A DNA stretch of 6,089 bases from the NCBI GenBank assembly GCA_937891875.1, contig CALATR010000547.1, positions 1-6,089 on the forward strand. Reading direction: 5' to 3'. Origin of the DNA: an uncultured Pseudomonadota bacterium. GTDB taxonomy: Bacteria; Myxococcota_A; UBA796; GCA-2862545. Made by a program: the position numbers and the translations under genes. Under the pieces are notes generated by a model that saw only the letters and a list, made by a program, of their open reading frames with translations, had not been told where the DNA came from and did not search any database. Numbering within the stretch: the first letter of the stretch is position 1; the number at the start of each line of letters is the position of its first letter. Shown here in pieces: positions 1 through 5,670 of the stretch.

Positions 1-104
1 CAGTCAGGCGGGCGGGTGGAGCTGCACCGGCCGATGCAGCCCGACGAATGTAGCGGTGTTCTGCCGACGCGTGGCGTAGTACCGAATCAATCTGCACGGA
101 GTCT
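1..104. other. non-coding tail downstream of the minus-strand gene pair
   Basis: No gene can be supported here. The stretch lies beyond the stop codon of the 262-aa minus-strand gene and runs to the window edge. Open frames cross it on both strands but have no credible start, ribosome site or protein-like composition. It contains a small perfect inverted repeat (21-40) and one copy of a 10-bp direct repeat (79-88) whose second copy lies inside the end of the neighbouring gene (132-141). A gene could begin or end just outside the window. Confidence 0.6.
21..40. other. small hairpin, possible weak terminator
   Basis: GCTGCA (21-26) and TGCAGC (35-40) form a perfect 6-bp stem around an 8-nt loop. 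It lies about 65 nt past the stop codon of the minus-strand gene pair, where a transcript end could be expected. No T-tract follows on either strand, so it is not a classic intrinsic terminator. It may be chance in GC-rich DNA. Confidence 0.2.
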
Positions 105-893
105 TCACGCCCAGGTGAGCAGGCTCGCGAGGTACCGAATCGCGTTCGGGTCCTGGCCCTTCTCCGTGAGGTCGGGCGGTGGAGGCGGGGGATCGTCGAT
201 CGCGCCTGGCGCCAGGCGGGCCGGGAGACGCTTCGTCTCGCCGTCGTCGTCCACCTCCAGCACCTCGACCCTGCGGTACGCCGGATCGTAGCGGATCTCG
301 AGCCCGGCGTCGGGGAGCTCCTCGGACAGGCGGAGCTCGGCCGCGCGGGTGAAGAACCACGCCCGGTCCGCAGCCGACGCGCCTCGGCGCCGCAGCACCG
401 GCTCGGCCAGCGCGTCGAACGTCTCCTGGTCCTCCTCGGCAAGGTCCAGGGTCGGCAGCATCGGGGCCTCGGGACCGGCCTGTGCGCGGTAGCGGTACTG
501 CTGAACCAGGTCCGCCTGCTCCGACGGGTCGAGTCGACGGGCTTCGTAGGGGTCATGCACGGCGCCGCCGCACAGGCGAGGGAACACCCGCAGCAGGGAC
601 ACGAAGCGGTCGGCGAGCCAGGTGCCGGCAGAGCCCTCGTGCCAGTCGGGCAGCTCCAGCTCATGCCAGGAAGGACCCAGGCGCAGGGTGAGTCCGGAGC
701 GTCCGCGCGCCCGCAGCACGGTGCAGTCGTCTCCGGATTCTTCCAGCATCAACCCCGGATCTGCGGAGAGCAGCGCATCTTGCAGGCTGTTCCGCTCGGC
801 CTCGCTGACCAGCATCTCGCCGCGGTCGGCGGCGTCCTGGAGCTGCTCCAGGTCGAGATCCCGGGCGCTGCGTGGGGCGATGACCACCAGCAC
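105..893 (-). CDS. hypothetical protein, 262 aa, second gene of a coupled pair
   Basis: I do not recognise this family. The GTG start lies 3 nt after the stop of the upstream 95-aa gene and has a strong GGGAGGA ribosome site 7 nt before it, inside that gene's end. There is no signal peptide or membrane segment, so the protein is probably cytoplasmic. The first ~50 residues are acidic and helical-looking. Residues 58-105 look beta-rich with several Trp (W76, W84, W92), followed by a CGG-x-VHDPYE segment around 108-116. Residues 120-182 look helical. Residues 188-213 resemble a beta hairpin, followed by an acidic stretch and six consecutive prolines (235-240), then a short tail ending in TWA. 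The HDP segment loosely recalls a Y/H-DP stretch seen in some small immunity-type proteins, but that is too weak to name a function. The reading frame is well supported by start context and gene coupling; the function is unknown. Confidence 0.8.
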   Translation of the reverse strand: MLVVIAPRSARDLDLEQLQDAADRGEMLVSEAERNSLQDALLSADPGLMLEESGDDCTVLRARGRSGLTLRLGPSWHELELPDWHEGSAGTWLADRFVSLLRVFPRLCGGAVHDPYEARRLDPSEQADLVQQYRYRAQAGPEAPMLPTLDLAEEDQETFDALAEPVLRRRGASAADRAWFFTRAAELRLSEELPDAGLEIRYDPAYRRVEVLEVDDDGETKRLPARLAPGAIDDPPPPPPDLTEKGQDPNAIRYLASLLTWA

Positions 894-896
894 CGC

Positions 897-1184
897 TCAG
901 TCCTCCCTGGTGACCGGCACCGGCGTGGCCGTCGGCGCCTTGGCACGGGCCCGCTCGTACACCCAGGTCCCGTTCTCGAGCTCGCGGACCCGGCGGAGCA
1001 CCTGCTCATCCCCTTCGTGCACGTAGAACTTCACGCCCTTGCGCAGGGCCAGCTCCGCTCCGTAGAACTCGGCGCACGCGGCCTGCAGGCTCTCCGGCAG
1101 CGACATCTCGCTCCGACCCAGCAACGCGAGGGCGATCGACCAGATCCGATCCTGGTCCTTGGGCTCGATCGGCGTCCAGTCCAT
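897..1184 (-). CDS. hypothetical small protein, 95 aa, first gene of a coupled pair
   Basis: I do not recognise this protein. The ATG is preceded by GGAGG with 6-nt spacing (1191-1195), so the start is well supported. It begins MDWTPIEPKDQDRIWSIALAL and looks helical over residues 10-48, with a short hydrophobic patch (WSIALALL, 15-22) too brief for a membrane segment. Residues 51-77 have the look of a beta-helix-beta unit (VKFYVHEGDEQVLRRVRELE, then GTWVYER). A Pro/Thr/Ala-rich tail from residue 81 is probably disordered. There is no signal peptide; one cysteine (C37). It is the first gene of a two-gene unit with the 262-aa protein (3-nt gap) and is divergent from the M2 peptidase. The pairing suggests the two proteins act together, perhaps as a complex; that is inference. 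Confidence 0.78.
   Translation of the reverse strand: MDWTPIEPKDQDRIWSIALALLGRSEMSLPESLQAACAEFYGAELALRKGVKFYVHEGDEQVLRRVRELENGTWVYERARAKAPTATPVPVTRED
901..907 (-). promoter_or_regulatory. internal ribosome binding site for the 262-aa gene
   Basis: On the minus strand this reads GGGAGGA, a near-perfect Shine-Dalgarno sequence 7 nt before the GTG at 893. It lies within the last codons of the 95-aa gene. It fixes the GTG as the start and indicates translational coupling of the pair. Confidence 0.7.
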
Positions 1185-1204
1185 TTCAGGCCTCCGGGGT
1201 CAAG

Positions 1205-1234
1205 GTGGTACCAGACGGAACGGCCCGTTGTCCA
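1205..1234 (-). promoter_or_regulatory. candidate promoter of the minus-strand gene pair
   Basis: Read on the minus strand, TGGACA (plus-strand 1229-1234; 5 of 6 match to TTGACA) is followed after 18 nt by TACCAC (plus-strand 1205-1210; 3 of 6 match to TATAAT). The -10-like element starts 26 nt before the ATG, implying a very short leader. The -35 match is good and the -10 match weak, so this is tentative. Confidence 0.3.
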
Positions 1235-1240
1235 CGTCCG

Positions 1241-1249
1241 GGCTATCGT
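1241..1249 (+). promoter_or_regulatory. candidate -10 element (GGCTATCGT) of the peptidase gene
   Basis: TATCGT at 1244-1249 matches TATAAT at 4 of 6 positions and begins exactly 27 nt before ATG 1271. A matching GGCTA element with the same 27-nt distance precedes the next lipoprotein gene (3189-3197). No convincing -35 hexamer lies 16-18 nt upstream, so the call rests on the shared position. Confidence 0.3.
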
Positions 1250-1270
1250 CGTCAGCTTCCTGGAGGAGTG

Positions 1271-3142
1271 ATGCGCCGTTCCCTCGCCTCTGTCGCCCTG
1301 CTCGCCGCGATCGTCGGCTGTACCGGCAAGACCGACGCCCCGCCCGAGCAGCCCGCGGAGCAGCTCGACGCCCAGGCCCACAAGCAAGCCGCGAGCGCGT
1401 TCCTGACCGAGGTCAATGCGACCTACCAGCAGCACGTGCGTGACCTCTCGGAGGCCGAGTGGGCCGCGAACACCCGCATCGTCGAGGGGGACGACACCCT
1501 GGTCGAGAAGCAGAAGGCAGTCGCCAAGGCCATGAGCGACTGGCTGGGCAGCGAGGCCGTGCTGGGCCGGGCGCTGGAGCTGATGGAGCACGAGGACGCG
1601 CTCGACGATCTGCAGAAGCGACAGCTGAAGGTGCTGATCCACGAGGCGGCTCCCAACGCGGCGGCCCACGCGGAGCTGGTGCAGAAGCGCATCGCCGCCG
1701 AGGCCGAGCAGACCCAGAAGCTCTACGGCTACACCTTCAAGGCGATGGGGCAGGAGCGCACCCCCAACTGGATCGACGAGAAGCTGGTCACCCTCGGGGA
1801 TGCCGCCAAGCGCCGCCAGGTGTGGGAGGCCAGCAAGGAGGTCGGCCCCACCCTGCGCCCCGGGCTCATCACCCTGCGTGAGCTGCGCAACGAGACCGTC
1901 CGCAAGGCCGGCTACGACGACTTCTACAGCTACCAGGTCTCCGACTACGGCATGTCCGCCGACGAGATGGACGAGCTGCTCTTCCAGCTGCTCCAGGAGA
2001 TCTGGCCGCTGTACCGGGAGCTGCACACCTGGGCCCGCTACGAGCTCTTCGATCGCTACGGCGCCCAGGAGGGCATGAAGGAGCCGCCGGCGCTGATCCC
2101 CGCACACTGGCTGCCCAACCGCTGGGGCCAGTCCTGGTCGGCACTGGTCGAGGTCGAAGGCCTGGATCTGAACGGTGCGCTCGCCGAGAAGACGCCGGAG
2201 TGGATCGTACGCGAAGGAGAGGCGTTCTACGTCTCGCTCGGCTTCCACCCGCTGCCGGAGAGCTTCTACGAGAAGAGCTCGCTGTACCCGGTGCCCGAGG
2301 ACGCCGACTACAAGAAGAACACCCACGCCAGCGCCTGGCACATCGATCTGGACCAGGACGTGCGCTCGCTGATGAGCGTCGAGTCCAACGCCGACTGGTA
2401 CGGCACCGTCAACCACGAGCTCGGCCACATCTACTACTACCAGGCGTACTCCCGGCCCGAGGTCCCGATGTTGCTTCGTCGCGGCGCCAACCGGGCGTTC
2501 CACGAGGCGGTCGGCACCCAGATGGGCATGGCCGCCAGCCACCGTCCCTTCCTCATCGAGCGCGGCCTGGTCAGCGCCGACACCGAGGTCGACGAGACGA
2601 AGCTGCTGCTCCAGGAGGCCCTGGATCTGGTCGTCTTCATGCCCTTCAGCGTCGGCACGATGACCCGCTTCGAGCGTGACCTCTACCGTGGAGAGCTGCC
2701 TTCGGAGCAGTGGAACCAGCGCTGGTGGACCCTGGCGGGGCACTACCAGGGCATCGCGCCGCCGACCCCCCGGGACGAGGCGTTCTGCGACGCCGCGACC
2801 AAGACCCACATCAACGACGATGCCGGCCAGTACTACGACTACTCCCTGTCGACGGTGCTGCTGTTCCAGCTCCACGAGCACATCGCCACCAACATCCTGA
2901 AGCAGGACCCCCGGGCGACCAACTACTGGGGCAGCACCGAGACCGGCACCTTCCTCAAGTCCGTGCTGGAGCCTGGCGGCACCCGGGACTGGCGCGAGCT
3001 GCTCAAGGAGACCACCGGCGCCGACATGTCGGCCAGGCCCATGCTCCGCTACTTCGAGCCGCTCATGGCGTGGCTGAAGAAGGAGAACGAGGGTCGGGTC
3101 TACACGCTGCCCGAGAAGCTGGAGCGGCCCCCGGGGTTCTGA
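1271..3142 (+). CDS. M2-family peptidyl-dipeptidase (ACE-like) lipoprotein
   Basis: Zinc metallopeptidase of family M2, whose members remove C-terminal dipeptides. The protein is 623 aa, the usual size of one ACE domain plus export signal. Start chosen at ATG 1271: GGAGG lies just upstream and translation gives a short lipoprotein signal ending IVGC (C17), so it should be lipid-anchored facing the periplasm. Visible motifs: HASAW (362-366, substrate-binding block of ACE); HELGH (382-386) with zinc ligands H382 and H386 and catalytic E383; FHEAVG (410-415) with third zinc ligand E412; WWTL...YQG..PP.PR (495-511); K521 and H523, then Y531 and Y534, matching ACE Lys511, His513, Tyr520 and Tyr523; and MSA..ML.YF.PL..WL near the C-terminus. 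The HExxH-to-Glu spacing is two residues longer than in human ACE. D533 replaces the ACE chloride ligand Arg522. Only one cysteine (C516) besides C17 is present, so ACE disulfides are absent. Family assignment is firm; the natural substrate is unknown. Confidence 0.95.
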   Translation: MRRSLASVALLAAIVGCTGKTDAPPEQPAEQLDAQAHKQAASAFLTEVNATYQQHVRDLSEAEWAANTRIVEGDDTLVEKQKAVAKAMSDWLGSEAVLGRALELMEHEDALDDLQKRQLKVLIHEAAPNAAAHAELVQKRIAAEAEQTQKLYGYTFKAMGQERTPNWIDEKLVTLGDAAKRRQVWEASKEVGPTLRPGLITLRELRNETVRKAGYDDFYSYQVSDYGMSADEMDELLFQLLQEIWPLYRELHTWARYELFDRYGAQEGMKEPPALIPAHWLPNRWGQSWSALVEVEGLDLNGALAEKTPEWIVREGEAFYVSLGFHPLPESFYEKSSLYPVPEDADYKKNTHASAWHIDLDQDVRSLMSVESNADWYGTVNHELGHIYYYQAYSRPEVPMLLRRGANRAFHEAVGTQMGMAASHRPFLIERGLVSADTEVDETKLLLQEALDLVVFMPFSVGTMTRFERDLYRGELPSEQWNQRWWTLAGHYQGIAPPTPRDEAFCDAATKTHINDDAGQYYDYSLSTVLLFQLHEHIATNILKQDPRATNYWGSTETGTFLKSVLEPGGTRDWRELLKETTGADMSARPMLRYFEPLMAWLKKENEGRVYTLPEKLERPPGF

Positions 3143-3188
3143 CCGGCGCGGGGTGAACAACATCGACACACGGAGGCCCCTGACGGGC

Positions 3189-3197
3189 GGCTACGCT
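3189..3197 (+). promoter_or_regulatory. candidate -10 element (GGCTACGCT) of the lipoprotein operon
   Basis: TACGCT (3192-3197) sits 27 nt before ATG 3219 in the 76-bp gap after the peptidase stop codon. Sequence and distance parallel the element before the peptidase gene (1241-1249). A GGAG ribosome site lies at 3210-3213, 5 nt before the ATG. No good -35 hexamer at normal spacing is visible, and read-through from the peptidase gene is also possible because no terminator is evident in the gap. Confidence 0.3.
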
Positions 3198-3218
3198 GTC
3201 GCCTTCCTTGGAGCCCCC

Positions 3219-4064
3219 ATGCGCTACATCCTGGTTGCAACCCTGCTCTTCGCGTGCACCGGCAAGGATCCGTCCCCGACCGACACCGATGCGGACACGG
3301 ACACCGACACGGACAGCGACACCGAGGTCCAGGCCGTCAGCGACCTCGGCAGCTTCTGTCCGATGGGCTGCAACTGGGAGACCTGCGTCGACACCGAGTC
3401 CGAGGACTGCGAGTCCAGCCTGTGCCTGTACGACGGGCGCTATCGGATCGACTCGTACTGCACCCAGCCGTGCGAGGGCGAGTGCCCCGAGGGCTACACC
3501 TGCCTGACCCCCGAAGACGGGACCGGTGACGTGTGCATGGCCAACGAGGCCGTCTGCGGCAACGGCATCAAGGAGCGCGGCGAGGCCTGCGACGACGGGA
3601 ACACCGAGGACGGCGACTACTGCGCGGGCGACTGCTCCGAGGAGACCGTGCCCCCGTCCGGCGGCAGCTTCAGCTTCGGCGCACCCGGCGGCACGCCCAT
3701 CGAGTTCGAGGGCGACGAGCCCACCGTGTACGCGTACCGGATCCCCCAGGACGACGGCACGGTCGACCTGTCCGTCGGTATCGGCCGCAACGACATCTTC
3801 GACCTGACCATGAGCGACGTCGGCAACGCGGACCTGCCCGGCCCGGTCTTCACCAACGTCTTCGTGCTGTTCAGCGTGTGCAACTTCGCTGGCGCCGGCG
3901 AGGTCACCTTCCTCGAGAGCTACGACGAGGGGACGAGCACCGCCAAGGGGACCTTCAGCACCGAGATCTCCTGCTACGCCAACTGCTTCGACTGCGGCGG
4001 CAACGGGGCGAAGAGGACGTACGAAGGGGCATTCGACGTGCATTTCCGGGATAGGGACTGGTGA
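3219..4064 (+). CDS. cysteine-rich lipoprotein with Asp/Thr linker and myxobacterial disulfide repeat
   Basis: Predicted surface or periplasmic lipoprotein of 281 aa, function unknown. ATG 3219 is chosen over an upstream in-frame ATG (3153) because it has a GGAG site 5 nt before it and gives a clean signal peptide with lipobox LFAC (C13). Residues 21-36 alternate Asp with Thr/Ser, an extended acidic linker. Residues 47-139 hold 14 cysteines, starting with C47, C51, C56 (C-x3-C-x4-C). The segment VCGNGIKERGEACDDGN through CAGDC (112-139) fits the myxobacterial cysteine-rich repeat (CGNG.xE.GE.CDDGN...GD.C...C). The rest, residues 147-281, looks beta-rich and Gly-rich with four more cysteines (C211, C252, C256, C259). 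Excluding C13 there are 18 cysteines, an even number consistent with full disulfide pairing in an oxidising compartment. Its stop codon overlaps the start of the next lipoprotein gene. It is likely a binding or structural protein; no catalytic motif is visible. Confidence 0.9.
   Translation: MRYILVATLLFACTGKDPSPTDTDADTDTDTDSDTEVQAVSDLGSFCPMGCNWETCVDTESEDCESSLCLYDGRYRIDSYCTQPCEGECPEGYTCLTPEDGTGDVCMANEAVCGNGIKERGEACDDGNTEDGDYCAGDCSEETVPPSGGSFSFGAPGGTPIEFEGDEPTVYAYRIPQDDGTVDLSVGIGRNDIFDLTMSDVGNADLPGPVFTNVFVLFSVCNFAGAGEVTFLESYDEGTSTAKGTFSTEISCYANCFDCGGNGAKRTYEGAFDVHFRDRDW
3279..3326 (+). repeat. hexanucleotide array encoding the Asp/Thr linker
   Basis: Degenerate tandem copies of GACACC/GACACG encode residues 21-36 (TDTDAD...SDTE) of the cysteine-rich lipoprotein. 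The 6-bp unit keeps frame, so gain or loss of copies would only lengthen or shorten the linker. The third base of most units alternates, so the copies are not identical, which suggests selection for the Asp/Thr pattern or an older array. Confidence 0.75.
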
Positions 4065-5656
4065 GGCCGGCGCTCCTTCTGGGGCTGATGTTGGGGGGGT
4101 GCGAGCCGGCGGACTCGGACTCCGAGACGGACGTCAGTGTCGACTCCGACACCGGCTCGGCAGGCTGCGCGGAGGTGTGCACGGCGGGAGGGTGTGAGCT
4201 GTCCATGACGGTGCCGGAGGACGCCGTGACCGCGGATCTGGCGGTGGGACCGTTCCGGACGGTGACCCTGGAGTTTCGAGATCCCGCGGTGCCGGCTGCG
4301 CGCTGCAGCGAGTGCGCCCTCGTCCGAACGTTCGACCTCGGCGAGTCCCTCATCCATGCGGTCCCTGGCCAGGACTGGGACGTGCACCTGAGGGTCGCCG
4401 GAACGCGCTTCGAGCTCGCCAAGGGCTGGTCCGTCGATGATGGTCCGTGGCCGTCGCTCAGGCTCGAGTCCTTCGCCGTCGTGGGACACGGATGGGACGT
4501 GCTGGAGGACCTCGATGCCCGGATCGAAGGCGATGGGTTTGAACTGACCCTCGCGCCGGGGACCACCGAGGCGGCGTTCCCGCCTGGGCCCGCGTTCGTC
4601 GTCGTGGCGGAGCTGGGGCTGCGCCGGTCGATCACGCTCTCGCCGCCGCAGGTCGATGTCGGCCTCGATCCGGTCGATGTGCCGGTGATCATCGAGTCCT
4701 CGGGCTCCGAACCGGACCAGCTGGTCGTGTTCGCACGGGGCGCGGGTTCGTCGGCTCCAGGCGTTGCCCTCCCCCTCGTCGACTCGGAGACCGGTCCGAT
4801 GGTCCAGCTTCCCCGCGGGCGTTGGGAACTGGCGTTTGACGCCTCGTATGAGATGGATCCTGTGGTCGTGGACATCGACGGGTCGCCTGACCCGGTCGAG
4901 CTCGTCCTGCACGCCGTCGAGCAGGACCTCCGGCTGGGCGAGGCGGTCGACGGGGTCGGCGAGCTCCAGCTGGAGCTCACGGCGCCAGGGGGCCAGGACA
5001 CGGTCTACGTGCTGGGCAAGAGCGGGCCTGGCCAGACCTTCCGTCTGGTGGCGCCGGCGGGGCGCTGGGGCCTGCGGGCACGGCAGGTGTGGGCTGCGAC
5101 CGCCCTGGGCGAGCTGAACCTGAGCGAGGGCGATCCGATCGACGTGCCGATTCCCGCGCTCGAGGAGTTGCTCGTCGAGATCGACCCGGCCCTCTGGGTC
5201 GATGGTGAGCGGGACGGGTCGGCAGGCCGGTGGGCGACCGTCATCCGGACCGAGACCGGAGATCGGGAGCTACTGCGGGACTCCCCGCTGATCGCCGTGC
5301 CGCCGGGAGAGTACGAGGTGTCCGGGGGCATGCAGGCCTCCGAGCGTGGCCGCGACCGGTGGCTGCTGACCTTCGCCGACCCTCCGGTCCAGGTGCCACC
5401 CATCGAGCCAAAGCCGGCGTTTGAGGCCCGAACACTGGGGCTCGACATCCGACGCGGTGAGACCGGCGCCCAGCTGTTTGCGAGCGGCTGGCTCGTCACT
5501 GACGGGCCGGGCTTGCGCCTGGTCGGACTCCGGAGCGAGCAGTCGGAGGGGGCGGCGCCCGTGGGTGACGTGAGCGCGATGTTCGAGGTGGACGGAGATG
5601 ACTCGTTCATCGGCGTCATTCGGCCAGACCCGTGCCTGCGGATCGCCCCGCCGTAG
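4061..5656 (+). CDS. lipoprotein of repeated beta domains, function unknown
   Basis: Unrecognised 531-aa protein. The GTG start overlaps the preceding stop as GTGA (4061-4064), implying translational coupling; an AGGG stretch lies just upstream. Residues 1-14 form a short lipoprotein signal with lipobox LGGC (C14). An acidic Ser/Asp linker follows (about 16-33), then C36, C40, C45 (C-x3-C-x4-C, the same spacing as in the neighbouring lipoprotein) and a CxxC pair (C82, C85). From about residue 200 the protein appears built from units of roughly 80 residues. Hinges PVDVPV (204), PVEL (278), PIDVPI (359) and PVQVP (442) alternate with P-x-G-[RE]-[WY] strands at 251, 332 and 414. The P-x-G-x-[WY]-x-[LV] signature resembles the carboxypeptidase-regulatory-like or prealbumin-like beta-sandwich seen in extracellular proteins; this is inference from pattern. 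The protein ends RPDPCLRIAPP with a lone C525. No catalytic motif is seen; a surface binding or scaffold role with the upstream lipoprotein is plausible. Confidence 0.85.
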   Translation: MRPALLLGLMLGGCEPADSDSETDVSVDSDTGSAGCAEVCTAGGCELSMTVPEDAVTADLAVGPFRTVTLEFRDPAVPAARCSECALVRTFDLGESLIHAVPGQDWDVHLRVAGTRFELAKGWSVDDGPWPSLRLESFAVVGHGWDVLEDLDARIEGDGFELTLAPGTTEAAFPPGPAFVVVAELGLRRSITLSPPQVDVGLDPVDVPVIIESSGSEPDQLVVFARGAGSSAPGVALPLVDSETGPMVQLPRGRWELAFDASYEMDPVVVDIDGSPDPVELVLHAVEQDLRLGEAVDGVGELQLELTAPGGQDTVYVLGKSGPGQTFRLVAPAGRWGLRARQVWAATALGELNLSEGDPIDVPIPALEELLVEIDPALWVDGERDGSAGRWATVIRTETGDRELLRDSPLIAVPPGEYEVSGGMQASERGRDRWLLTFADPPVQVPPIEPKPAFEARTLGLDIRRGETGAQLFASGWLVTDGPGLRLVGLRSEQSEGAAPVGDVSAMFEVDGDDSFIGVIRPDPCLRIAPP

Positions 5657-5670
5657 CGCTCAGCTCCGCA
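5637..5670. terminator. possible bidirectional hairpin at the convergent gene ends
   Basis: TGCGGA (5637-5642) pairs with TCCGCA (5665-5670) around a 22-nt loop that contains both stop codons and the AGCGCT palindrome (5655-5660). The position between convergent genes suits a shared transcript end, but there is no T-tract and the loop is long, so support is weak. Confidence 0.2.

Larger units (their letters stand above)
1185..1270. promoter_or_regulatory. divergent control region between the minus-strand pair and the peptidase gene
   Basis: These 86 bp separate two start codons facing away from each other, so promoters for both directions should lie here. Ribosome sites bound it: GGAGG for the minus-strand gene (plus-strand 1191-1195) and GGAGG for the peptidase (1262-1266, a short 4-nt spacing to ATG 1271). 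Candidate promoter elements are listed separately. No clear long palindrome or operator is visible. Confidence 0.6.

Noticed and set aside
1217..1250. Possible ECF-sigma promoter (GGAAC ... CGTC) before the peptidase gene
   Set aside because: The GGAAC at 1217-1221 is 13 or 25 nt from the available CGTC motifs instead of the expected 16-17.
1205..1270. Upstream in-frame start at 1205 for the peptidase gene
   Set aside because: It would add 22 residues ahead of a clean lipoprotein signal, would bury the lipobox, and lacks a ribosome site. The ATG at 1271 has GGAGG just before it.
555..1271. 238-aa plus-strand frame running across the minus-strand gene pair into the divergent region
   Set aside because: It is His/Gln/Arg/Gly-rich and lacks a convincing start. 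It would overlap both minus-strand genes, which have strong ribosome sites and tight coupling.
1031..3169. 712-aa open frame on the minus strand opposite the peptidase gene
   Set aside because: It is an antisense shadow of GC-rich codons. Its translation is a low-complexity run of Val, Leu, Gly and Arg, while the plus strand shows a complete M2 peptidase with all active-site motifs.
3176..3188. GCCC/GGGC mini-hairpin between the peptidase and lipoprotein genes
   Set aside because: It has only 4 bp of stem with a 5-nt loop and no T-tract. This is expected by chance in DNA of this GC content, so no terminator is called.
3063..4043. 326-aa minus-strand open frame opposite the cysteine-rich lipoprotein
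   Set aside because: It has low-complexity Val/Ala/Gly composition. The plus strand has a lipobox, a ribosome site and a recognisable cysteine-rich repeat.
3955..5001. Long minus-strand frames (348 and 312 aa) opposite the 531-aa lipoprotein
   Set aside because: The translations are Ser/Arg/Pro-rich without domain-like character and have no supported starts. The plus-strand frame has a lipobox, stop/start coupling and ordered repeats.
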